NCBI GenBank assembly: GCA_035548375.1
Contig: DASZTG010000096.1
Coordinates: 58,933-122,932 of the forward strand
Length of the DNA stretch: 64,000 nucleotides
Direction of reading: 5' to 3'
Source of the DNA: JACQAP01 sp035548375
GTDB taxonomy: Bacteria > Pseudomonadota > Gammaproteobacteria > Burkholderiales > JACQAP01
The notes beneath the pieces were generated by a model. That model was not told the DNA's origin, searched no databases, and saw nothing but the letters and a program-made list of their open reading frames with translations. Shown here in pieces: positions 40,452 to 48,290 of this stretch (its first letter is position 1; each line of letters begins with the position of its first letter). The position numbers and the translations under genes are program-made.

Positions 40452-41438
40452 ATGCCTGAGGGGGAGTACAAATTGTCTTGCGAGAGTGGCAGCAAGCTTG
40501 CAATTTCCGCCGTGATCGCGGGATTGATTTTCCTGCCCGGCGTTTGCGCCGCCGAGGAGGGCGGCTCAGGCCACTACATGCCCGGCTCGATGTCGTCTTT
40601 CATCGATGCCGTTCCTTCGACCGAGACCTTCGTCGCCCGGTTGAATCTCGTCTACTACGATGCATCCGCGGATGCGCAGCGCAAGATCCCGATGGCGGGA
40701 CTGGTCACTGCCGATGCCGCGGCGAAGTCCTGGGCCTACGGGCTCACCCTGCTGTGGCGGCCGTCGATCGAGCTGGGCGATCGCTGGAGTTATGCCATGA
40801 GTACGACCATTCCGTACGTGTCACTCGACGTCTCGGCAAACATCACGAGCCCCGTCGTGGGCTCCCAGACAAGCAAGGTCGACGCGCTCGGCGACGTTGT
40901 GCTCATCCCGATCATGCTCAACTACAACGTCAATCCCGACCTCAACGCCGAATTTCGCCTGGCTCTCTATGCGCCCACCGGAAGCTACGAAGTCGGTCGC
41001 CTTGCGAACACGGGCAAAAACTTCTGGACGGCGGAGCCGACCATCGGCGTGCGTTACTTCGGCCAGAAGAACGGCATCGAGGCGACGCTTTTGCTCGGTG
41101 CCGATTTCAACCAGGAAAACGACGACACGAGCTACAAATCCGGGACGCAGCTCCACCTCGACGGCACGCTTGCGCAGCACTTCCCGTTCCACGGCGGGCT
41201 CGCGGGCGCCGGGATCAGCGGCTACTACTACCAGCAGGTTGCCGGAGACAGCGGCACCGGCGCGACGCTGGGCGACTTCAAGGGTCGCACGGTCGGCATC
41301 GGCCCGGTGCTGTCCTATGTCACCAAGATCGGGGGCCACGACAACATCATCGAGGTCAAGTGGCTGCACGAGGTCGAGACCCAAAATCGACTCGAAGGCG
41401 ACATCGCCTGGCTGAAGTGGGTCTTCAAGTTCTATTGA
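40452..41438 (+). CDS. SphA/COG4313-type outer-membrane transporter-like protein
   Basis: Probable outer-membrane beta-barrel of the family annotated as phenol MetA-pathway or SphA-like transporter, 328 residues. A signal peptide (KLAISAVIAGLIFLPGVCAA) precedes the family N-terminus GSGHYMPGSMSSFIDAVPS. Alternating beta strands follow, such as NAEFRLALYAPTGSYEVGRL and FWTAEPTIGVRYFG, and the chain ends in an aromatic C-terminus (WVFKFY), as expected for BAM-assembled barrels. The start is ATG 40452. It heads the cluster with the DUF3604, parvulin and HupE genes. Its natural substrate is unknown. Confidence 0.78.
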   Translation: MPEGEYKLSCESGSKLAISAVIAGLIFLPGVCAAEEGGSGHYMPGSMSSFIDAVPSTETFVARLNLVYYDASADAQRKIPMAGLVTADAAAKSWAYGLTLLWRPSIELGDRWSYAMSTTIPYVSLDVSANITSPVVGSQTSKVDALGDVVLIPIMLNYNVNPDLNAEFRLALYAPTGSYEVGRLANTGKNFWTAEPTIGVRYFGQKNGIEATLLLGADFNQENDDTSYKSGTQLHLDGTLAQHFPFHGGLAGAGISGYYYQQVAGDSGTGATLGDFKGRTVGIGPVLSYVTKIGGHDNIIEVKWLHEVETQNRLEGDIAWLKWVFKFY

Positions 41439-41459
41439 CAGGGCTGGCGCCTTTGTCAA
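41435..41459. repeat. Inverted repeat overlapping the SphA-like stop codon
   Basis: A 25-base near-palindrome with outer arms TTGACA and TGTCAA and inner arms GGC and GCC sits on the stop codon, 14 bases before the first DUF3604 ATG. There is no T tract, so it is not a simple terminator. It could be an operator or an mRNA hairpin adjusting expression within the operon. Confidence 0.5.
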
Positions 41460-41472
41460 AACGGAGCAACGC

Positions 41473-43332
41473 ATGAGAACGACGATCCTGGCGATGGCAT
41501 CGACGGCGCTCCTGCTGTCAGCCTGCGACAAGACCGCGCCCAAGGTCGAAGCGCCGAAACCCGCCGTCACCTCGCCTTCGATCTCCAGCTTCCCGATGAA
41601 GGAAGCCTGGTTCGGCGAGCAGCACATGCATACCGCTTATTCGCTCGATGCCTACATCGGCGGCACGCGGTTGACGCCCTTCGAGGCCTACCAGTTTGCG
41701 CAGGGCGCGGAAGTCGAGGTCAACGGCGTCAAGCACAAGCTCGACCGGCCGCTCGACTGGGTCGCGGTGACCGACCACGCCGAATATATCGGCGAGATGT
41801 ATTCCACAATGACGGAGGGCGTGCCGGGACATGACGATCCCACCATCGTCCAGTTGCGCGGGCTCACCGACATCAAGGAGCGCCAGGCGTGGTTCCTGAA
41901 ATACATCATCGCCAACAACCGTGGCGCCAACCCGCAGCATCCGCCCTTCTACCGAGGGCCGGACACCACCCGCAGCGCATGGAAGGACATCATGGTGGCC
42001 GCCGCCGAGAAGAACAACCAGCCCGGAAAATTCACCGCATTCGTCGCCTTCGAGTGGACCGCCGCGCCAGGCGGCGCGAACCTGCACCGCAACGTCATCT
42101 TCCGCGACGCCAACGTGCCGGACCTGCCGGTGAGCTCCTATGAAGTGAAGCGCGAGGACGCGCTGTGGGACTGGCTCGAAGGCCTGGAGGCGAAAGGCAT
42201 GAAGCCGCTTGCCATCCCGCACAACTCCAATGCCAGCAAGGGCATCATGTTCGGCGCCGTCGCCGATACCAACGGCAAGCCCTTCGACTCGGCCTATGCG
42301 AAGCGCCGCGCGCACATGGAGCCGCTGGTCGAGATCATGCAGGTCAAGGGCAATTCCGAAGTGCATCGCAATTTCTGGAAGTCCGACGAGTTCGCGAACT
42401 TCGAGAACGCTGATTCCATGCAGAAGTTCAGCGGACGCAAGCATGCGGCCAACAACTTCGTGCGATGGGCGCTGATCGAAGGGCTGGCCTGGGAGCAGAA
42501 GCTGGGCGAAAACCCGTTCCGGCTGGGATTCGTGGGCGGCACCGACAATCACAACGGCCTCACCGCCGAAGTCATGGAAGCGGGCCCATACGGAAAAGGC
42601 TGGAAGGGCGCCCACGGACCGGAAGACGGCGTTCTCGAAGGCAGGCGTACCGGCGAGGTCGGCGGCTGGATCGAGGGCAAGGACGAGAACCCGGGCGCGC
42701 TGACCGGCGTGTGGTCGCCCGAGAACACGCGTGGCGCGCTGTGGGATGCGATGCGCGCCCGCGAGACCTTCGCCACCAGTGGCACGCGCATGAAGCTGCG
42801 GTTCTTCGGCGGCAGCGGCCTCGACGAAAAACCCGCCGATGCGGTGGCGCTGGTGAAGGAAGGTTACGAGAAGGGCGTGCCGATGGGCGGCGTGCTTGCC
42901 GGGTTGAACGCCGCGCCGACATTCACGGTTCATGCGATCAAGGATCCGGAGGGCGCGAATCTCGATCGCGTGCAGATCGTCAAGGGCTGGGTGGACGGCA
43001 AGGGCGGACACCACGAACGCATCGTCGACGTGGCCTGGAGCGGCGAGCGCAAGCCGGGCAAGGACGGCAAGCTGCCTCATGTCGGCAATACGGTCGACCT
43101 CAAGTCCGCCGCCTACACGAACTCGATCGGCAGCGCCGAGCTGACGGGAAGCTGGACCGATCCTCATTTCGAGCCGAAGCAACTTGCCGTTTACTATGCG
43201 CGCGTGCTGGAAATCCCGACGCCGCGCTGGTCCACCATCGATGCCGTGCAGAACGACAAGCCCTTGCTCAAGGACGTCCCCGCGACCATCCAGGAACGTG
43301 CATGGTCGTCGCCGATCTGGACCAAGCCGTGA
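41473..43332 (+). CDS. DUF3604 lipoprotein, PHP-like metal hydrolase (copy 1)
   Basis: Predicted periplasmic-side lipoprotein of 619 residues with lipobox LSAC (Cys18). DUF3604 proteins have PHP-type metal-site motifs, seen here as WFGEQHMHTAYSLDAY (H51, H53) and WVAVTDHAEYIG; a later histidine is in IPHNSNASKG and an acid in GGTDNHNGL. These suggest a metal-dependent phosphoesterase-like or amidohydrolase-like enzyme, but no substrate is known to me. It follows the SphA-like gene after 34 bases and is followed by a second copy after 25 bases, so it is in one operon. Confidence 0.82.
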   Translation: MRTTILAMASTALLLSACDKTAPKVEAPKPAVTSPSISSFPMKEAWFGEQHMHTAYSLDAYIGGTRLTPFEAYQFAQGAEVEVNGVKHKLDRPLDWVAVTDHAEYIGEMYSTMTEGVPGHDDPTIVQLRGLTDIKERQAWFLKYIIANNRGANPQHPPFYRGPDTTRSAWKDIMVAAAEKNNQPGKFTAFVAFEWTAAPGGANLHRNVIFRDANVPDLPVSSYEVKREDALWDWLEGLEAKGMKPLAIPHNSNASKGIMFGAVADTNGKPFDSAYAKRRAHMEPLVEIMQVKGNSEVHRNFWKSDEFANFENADSMQKFSGRKHAANNFVRWALIEGLAWEQKLGENPFRLGFVGGTDNHNGLTAEVMEAGPYGKGWKGAHGPEDGVLEGRRTGEVGGWIEGKDENPGALTGVWSPENTRGALWDAMRARETFATSGTRMKLRFFGGSGLDEKPADAVALVKEGYEKGVPMGGVLAGLNAAPTFTVHAIKDPEGANLDRVQIVKGWVDGKGGHHERIVDVAWSGERKPGKDGKLPHVGNTVDLKSAAYTNSIGSAELTGSWTDPHFEPKQLAVYYARVLEIPTPRWSTIDAVQNDKPLLKDVPATIQERAWSSPIWTKP

Positions 43333-43357
43333 CGGCGCCGCTGGAGAGGCTTTTCAC

Positions 43358-45283
43358 ATGAACCGCAATTCGATGCTCTGTCTCGTCCTGGCCGCATGCG
43401 CGTTGGCGGCGTGTTCGCGTTCGCCAACCGATGCCGGCACGACCAAGCCGCAGGCCGGTTCGACAGCCAAGCCGGCGCCTGCCGTCACGCAAAGCGCGCA
43501 TCCCGAGCGGGTTTTCTGGGGCGACCAGCATGTGCATACCGCTTGGTCTGCCGATGCCGGCCTGGCTGGCGCCACGCTCGGACCCGAAGAAGCCGTGCGC
43601 TTCGCGCGCGGCGAGAAGGTGAAGTCCTCGACGGGTCTCGATGCGCAGCTGCACCGGCCGTTCGACTGGATCGCTGTGACCGATCACAGCGACGGCATGG
43701 GTACGATCAACGAGCTGCAGGCCGGCAATGCGGAATTCATGGCGGACGCGACCGCCAAGCGCTGGTCCGGGATGATGGCGAAGGGCGGGGACGAAGCGCT
43801 CAAGGCCAAAAAGGAGGCGGTAAGCGCGCAGGCGACCAAGTCGCTGCCCAAGGTATTCACCGATCCGAAGTGGATGGTGTCGGCGTGGGAGAAGACCGTC
43901 GACATCATGGAAAGGTACAACGAGCCGGGCAGGTTCACCGCGTTCATTGCGTACGAGTGGACGTCCAACGGCGAGAACGGGCAGAACCTGCATCGCAACG
44001 TGATTTTCCGCAACGGCAGCGACAAGACGCGCGCCACGCCGCCGCTCACGACTTTCCAGGCGATGGTGCCCGGACGTGCCGGCACCGACCCGGAGAGCTT
44101 GTGGAAATGGCTGACAGACTGGGAAGCGAAGACCGGCGGCCAGGCGCTGGCCATCCCGCACAACGCCAACATGTCCAACGGCTGGATGTTCCGCCAGGCA
44201 CGCTACGACGGCACGCCGCTGACCCCTGAGTATGCGCAGGAGCGTTCCCGTTGGGAGCCGCTCGTCGAGATTTACCAGTTCAAGGGCCTGAGCGAAGCGC
44301 ATCCGAAACTTTCGCCGACGGACGAGTTCGTCCGCGAGGGCATCTGGGATACCGCGGACCTCAACGGCAATGCCAAGAAGCCCGGCGACATCAATCACGA
44401 GTATGCGCGCGAGGCGCTGAAGAATGGCCTTGCGCTGCAGGACAAGCTCGGCAGCAACCCGTTCAAGTTCGGCATGGCCGGGGGCACCGACACGCACAAT
44501 GCGCTCTCGACCGGCGCCGAAGAAAACAATTTCTTCGGCAAGTTCGCCACCGACGAGCCATCGGCGCATCGCTGGAAGGACATCTACAAGAAGGAGCAGG
44601 CCGGGCTTCGCAAGGGCTGGACCCTGACCGCGGCCGGCCTCACCGGCGTATGGGCCACCTCCAATACGCGCGAGGCGCTATGGGATGCCCTCAAGCGCAA
44701 GGAAGCCTATGCCTCGACTGGCCCGCGCATCACGGTGCGCTTCTTCGCCGGCTTCGATTTCACGGAAGCCGATGTGGCAGGCGATCTGGCGAATGCGGGA
44801 TATTCAAAGGGTGTGCCGATGGGAGGCGACCTCAAGGCGGCACCCGCCGGCAGAGCGCCGATCTTCCTGATTGCCGCCGCCAAGGATCCCGAAGGCGCGA
44901 ACCTGGACCGCGTGCAAATCATCAAGGGCTGGGTCGACGCGAGCGGCAAGACACACGAGAAGATCTACGACGTGCTTTGGTCGGACAATCGCAAGCCCGG
45001 TACTGATGGCAAATTGCCGCCGGTCGGCAATACGGTCAACCTCGACGGCCCGACCTACACGAATTCCATAGGCGCGGCCGAGTTCAAGGGCATCTTCAAG
45101 GACCCCGCGTTCAAGGCCGGCGAGCGCGCCTTCTACTACGCGCGCGTGATCGAGATTCCCACGCCGCGCTGGACCGCCTATGACGTGGCACGCTTCAAGG
45201 TGAAGATGGACAGCAAGGTGCCGATGGTCATCCAGGAGCGCGCGGTGACCTCGCCGGTCTGGTACGAGCCGGCGAAACCGTGA
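43358..45283 (+). CDS. DUF3604 lipoprotein, PHP-like metal hydrolase (copy 2)
   Basis: A 641-residue paralogue of the preceding gene, with two possible lipoboxes (LAAC at Cys14 or Cys19). The metal motifs are kept: FWGDQHVHTAWSADAG, WIAVTDHSDGMG, IPHNANMSNGWM and GGTDTHNALS. The closing region (VIEIPTPRWTAYD, MVIQERAVTSPVWY) matches copy 1 closely, while the middle has diverged and has a longer insert. Start at ATG 43358 follows GGAGAGG. The tandem arrangement points to duplication followed by specialisation for different substrates. Confidence 0.82.
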   Translation: MNRNSMLCLVLAACALAACSRSPTDAGTTKPQAGSTAKPAPAVTQSAHPERVFWGDQHVHTAWSADAGLAGATLGPEEAVRFARGEKVKSSTGLDAQLHRPFDWIAVTDHSDGMGTINELQAGNAEFMADATAKRWSGMMAKGGDEALKAKKEAVSAQATKSLPKVFTDPKWMVSAWEKTVDIMERYNEPGRFTAFIAYEWTSNGENGQNLHRNVIFRNGSDKTRATPPLTTFQAMVPGRAGTDPESLWKWLTDWEAKTGGQALAIPHNANMSNGWMFRQARYDGTPLTPEYAQERSRWEPLVEIYQFKGLSEAHPKLSPTDEFVREGIWDTADLNGNAKKPGDINHEYAREALKNGLALQDKLGSNPFKFGMAGGTDTHNALSTGAEENNFFGKFATDEPSAHRWKDIYKKEQAGLRKGWTLTAAGLTGVWATSNTREALWDALKRKEAYASTGPRITVRFFAGFDFTEADVAGDLANAGYSKGVPMGGDLKAAPAGRAPIFLIAAAKDPEGANLDRVQIIKGWVDASGKTHEKIYDVLWSDNRKPGTDGKLPPVGNTVNLDGPTYTNSIGAAEFKGIFKDPAFKAGERAFYYARVIEIPTPRWTAYDVARFKVKMDSKVPMVIQERAVTSPVWYEPAKP

Positions 45284-45323
45284 GCCTTCGCACCGATTCC
45301 CAGCTTTTCTCCTGAGCGCGCGC

Positions 45324-46160
45324 ATGCGTCGATTGCTGCGCGAGCCGCTGCTGCATTTTCTTGTACTTGGCGCACTGCTGTTCGCGTTCTATGGCTGGTT
45401 GCATCGCGGCCTGCCCGGGGGCGCTGACGAGATCGTCGTCACGCGTGCACAGGTGCAGAACCTCGAAGCGCAGTTCGCGCGCACGTGGCAGAGGGCGCCC
45501 GCGCCCGATGAGCTCCGGGGCCTGATCGACAACTGGGTACGCGAGGAAATCTACTATCGCGAAGGCCTAGCCATGGGGCTGGAGCACGACGACGCGGTGA
45601 TACGCCGTCGCGTTGCGCAGAAAGTCGAGTTCATGGGCGAGGCGCAGCCCGCGTCGCCGCCTTCCGATGCGGATTTGCGCTCCTGGCTGGAGGCCCATCC
45701 CGGGAAATATCGCGCCGCGCCCCGCTATTCGCTGCGCCAGGTGTATTTCGATCCGCAGCGTCACGGCAAGCGCCTCGATGCGGACATCGAAGCTGCCAGG
45801 ACGGCCCTGCAAAAGGGCGCCGACGTCAGAGGGGACTCGACGATGCTGCCCGCGCAAATGGCTGACGCCGAGGAGTCCGATGTGGCTCGGCAGTTCGGAA
45901 CGGCATTCGCGCAGGCGCTGGAAGGCCTGCCCATTGGCGCATGGCAGGGCCCGGTGAAATCGGGATTCGGTTTGCACTTCGTGCAGTTGCGCGCTCGTAC
46001 CGAAGGCCGCGTCGCGACCCTGGACGAGGCGCGCGAAGTATTGCAGCGAGACCTGCTCTACTCGCGCTCCGAACAGGCCAAGGCAGCGTACTACGCGAAG
46101 CTCAGGGAAAAATACAAAGTCCGCGTCGACGATGTCGAACAGACGTCGCAAGCCCGATGA
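45324..46160 (+). CDS. Membrane-anchored parvulin-type peptidyl-prolyl isomerase
   Basis: Probable periplasmic folding factor, 278 residues. An N-terminal membrane anchor (LLHFLVLGALLFAFYGWLHR) precedes a SurA-like helical chaperone region (PDELRGLIDNWVREEIYYRE). The rotamase domain (about 140-250) contains YSLRQVYFDPQRHG, ALEGLPIGAWQGPVKSGFGL and HFVQLRARTEG. The family GW/GFGxHFV signature is present. It lies 40 bases after the second DUF3604 gene and overlaps the HupE gene by four bases (ATGA), which ties it to this cluster. Confidence 0.85.
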   Translation: MRRLLREPLLHFLVLGALLFAFYGWLHRGLPGGADEIVVTRAQVQNLEAQFARTWQRAPAPDELRGLIDNWVREEIYYREGLAMGLEHDDAVIRRRVAQKVEFMGEAQPASPPSDADLRSWLEAHPGKYRAAPRYSLRQVYFDPQRHGKRLDADIEAARTALQKGADVRGDSTMLPAQMADAEESDVARQFGTAFAQALEGLPIGAWQGPVKSGFGLHFVQLRARTEGRVATLDEAREVLQRDLLYSRSEQAKAAYYAKLREKYKVRVDDVEQTSQAR

Positions 46161-47164
46161 AGTCTCGCGCACGTATCCTGGTGCACATCGCGATGCTGCT
46201 GCTGGCATGCCTCGCATTCGAGGTTCGCGCCGACGTGTTCCGCCCGGCTTACCTCGAGATCCGGGAGACGGCGGCCGACCAATATGACGTGCTGTGGAAA
46301 GTTCCGGCGCAGGGTGAATTGCGGCTGGCTGCGCAGGTGGGTTTTCCCGAAGACGTCAGGCAGTTGACGCCGCCGGTCGGCATTTTCAGCGATGGCGCGT
46401 ACGTGGAGCGCTGGCGCATCCAGCGAAACGGCGGCCTCGCCGGACAGGTGGTTCGCATTAAAGGCGTCGCGGCCGGCGTGACCGATGTCATCGCCCGGGT
46501 GGAACGCGAGGATGGCGGCAGCCAGCTCGAGCGATTGCCGCCCGAACGCCTGGAGTTCGTCATCAAGGGGCCGAGCAGCTCGACAGAGATTGCGCGTTCC
46601 TACCTCGTGCTCGGAGTGGGTCACATCCTCCACGGCATGGACCATCTGCTATTCGTGTTCGCGCTGTTGCTGATCGTGCGCGGCGGACGGCGCATCTTCT
46701 TCACCATCACCGCATTCACGCTCGCGCACAGCATCACGCTCGTCGCGGCGACCTTGGGCTGGATTCGCGTGCCGGGACCGCCGGTCGAAGCGGTCGTTGC
46801 GCTGAGCATCGTTTTCGTCGCGGCCGAAATCGTGTCGGGACTACGCGGCCATGCCGGGCTCACCGCGCGCGCGCCCTGGGCGGTGGCGTTCGGCTTCGGC
46901 CTGCTGCACGGGCTGGGATTCGCGAGTGCGCTGTCGCAGATCGGCCTGCCGCAACAATCCATCCCGCTGGCGCTTGCCATGTTCAACGTCGGCGTCGAAG
47001 TCGGCCAGTTGGTGTTCGTTGCCGCGGTGCTGCCCTTGCATGCGGTCGTTGCCCGCGCGACCTCGAACTGGCCAGGATGGACGCGATACCTCGCGCCTTA
47101 CGCCATCGGCACGGTGGCGATGTTCTGGGTCATCGATCGCGTCGGCGCGTTCTGGATAGCGTGA
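46157..47164 (+). CDS. HupE/UreJ-family membrane protein with N-terminal extracytoplasmic domain
   Basis: A 335-residue protein with a signal peptide (ILVHIAMLLLACLAFEVRA), then about 140 residues of beta-rich periplasmic domain (YLEIRETAADQYDVLWKVP). A HupE/UreJ membrane domain of six or so helices follows. The membrane part has the metal-binding signature HILHGMDHLLFVF and the repeat GFGLLHGLGFASAL. HupE and UreJ relatives move nickel or cobalt, but the fused N-terminal domain is not part of classic HupE. The ATGA overlap with the parvulin gene and the absence of hydrogenase or urease genes suggest another role. Confidence 0.84.
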   Translation: MKSRARILVHIAMLLLACLAFEVRADVFRPAYLEIRETAADQYDVLWKVPAQGELRLAAQVGFPEDVRQLTPPVGIFSDGAYVERWRIQRNGGLAGQVVRIKGVAAGVTDVIARVEREDGGSQLERLPPERLEFVIKGPSSSTEIARSYLVLGVGHILHGMDHLLFVFALLLIVRGGRRIFFTITAFTLAHSITLVAATLGWIRVPGPPVEAVVALSIVFVAAEIVSGLRGHAGLTARAPWAVAFGFGLLHGLGFASALSQIGLPQQSIPLALAMFNVGVEVGQLVFVAAVLPLHAVVARATSNWPGWTRYLAPYAIGTVAMFWVIDRVGAFWIA

Positions 47165-47190
47165 ACCCGGCGGGCCGCCCCCGCCAGGAG

Positions 47191-47628
47191 CTACAAGGTC
47201 TTGTCCGGCGGCAACATCATGTTCGCGTCGCGCACCAGGATCCAGCCGCCATCCGGCTGGCGCCGGAAGATCGATAGCGCTTCGCCCGAGCGTGCATGCG
47301 CCTTGCCGCCGGACAATGGAATGACGCGGACGGTGAGATGCGTGAGGCCGTAGGCGAGGTCACCCGACACGACGACTTCGCGCACATCGTCGGAGGATTC
47401 GATTCGATGCGTCTTCAGCAGCTCGCGCAATCCCGCTTCGAACAGGGCGCGACCCGTCATCGGCAGCTGTCCCGGCGTCAGGAACACGACGTCCTCCGCC
47501 ATCAGGCCGAGGATGGTTTCGACGTCGCCGCGCGCCGTCGCTTCGTGCCAGTCGGAAACGACCTTGCGGATGGCCTGCTCATCCGCGCTTCTGGATGCCG
47601 CTGCTGCGGCAGGCTTTCTGGTTGTCAT
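47191..47628 (-). CDS. SnoaL/DUF4440-like protein (SgcJ/EcaC family)
   Basis: A 145-residue cystatin-like alpha+beta barrel protein. Recognisable are EQAIRKVVSDWHEATARGDV, ILGLMAEDVVFLTPGQLPMT, RVIPLSGGKAHARSGEAL and the closing GGWILVRDANMMLPP. Members often carry a small-molecule or catalytic pocket but are mostly uncharacterised. I use ATG 47628 (MTTRKPAAAA); an in-frame ATG at 47652 adds eight residues. A 6-bp GC stem without a T tract lies between it and the convergent HupE gene. Confidence 0.8.
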   Translation of the reverse strand: MTTRKPAAAAASRSADEQAIRKVVSDWHEATARGDVETILGLMAEDVVFLTPGQLPMTGRALFEAGLRELLKTHRIESSDDVREVVVSGDLAYGLTHLTVRVIPLSGGKAHARSGEALSIFRRQPDGGWILVRDANMMLPPDKTL

Positions 47629-47840
47629 TGGATGTCCATGCGGTGTTGGCAATGCGGGGTTTCTTCTCGCTTGTTCGCCCCGTCGTATCTTTCGCGGTTT
47701 ACGGATTCATGCGGCATCTGGAACCGGGGTCCTCCTCTGCTTTGCCCATGAAATTGACCGCGAATTCCGGCCCGTGTTCGCATTCGGGGCCGGGAATAGA
47801 CCGCGCGCCCGCCGCCCCCGCGTGCTGGTAAAGTTTGATC

Positions 47841-48290
47841 ATGCCTGGCTCGACCGCGAAATCCGTTTCACCCGCCGCCTGCGCGCTCTGCCTGGAGCCC
47901 GGCGGCGAAGTCCTGCGCGATGACGGTTTCGCGCGCATCGTGCTGGCCGGCGATGCCGACCATCCCGGCTTCTGTCGCGTGATCCTGAATGCGCACGTCA
48001 GGGAAATGACCGACCTGCCCGAGGCGGACCGGGCGCGGCTGATGGGCCTCGTGTTCGTCGTCGAAGGCTTGTTGCGCGAGCTGCTTTCGCCGGACAAGAT
48101 CAACCTCGCCGAATTCGGCAACGTCGTGCCGCACCTGCACTGGCACGTCATTCCGCGATTCACCGATGATGCGCATTTCCCGAATGCGGTGTGGGGCGAG
48201 AAAAAGCGCGAAGGTGCGCGCCCGCTTCCGGCGGGATTCAACAGGTCGTTGCGCCAGCGCCTCGACGAAATGCTAGGGAGCGTCCGCTAG
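47841..48290 (+). CDS. HIT-family nucleotide hydrolase/transferase
   Basis: A 149-residue histidine-triad protein. The catalytic triad is HLHWHVIPRF (H98, H100, H102). Upstream stretches ILNAHVREMTDLPEADRARL and GNVVPHLHWHV are typical of bacterial HIT hydrolases acting on nucleoside phosphoramidates or dinucleotides. The N-terminus has a CALCLEPGG motif. Start at ATG 47841 is preferred over TTG 47835. Its last four bases overlap the convergent phoR stop. Confidence 0.9.
   Translation: MPGSTAKSVSPAACALCLEPGGEVLRDDGFARIVLAGDADHPGFCRVILNAHVREMTDLPEADRARLMGLVFVVEGLLRELLSPDKINLAEFGNVVPHLHWHVIPRFTDDAHFPNAVWGEKKREGARPLPAGFNRSLRQRLDEMLGSVR

Noticed and set aside
47169..47185. GC hairpin (GGCGGG/CCCGCC) between the HupE and SnoaL-like genes as a terminator
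   Set aside because: The stem is only six base pairs and no T tract follows on either strand.
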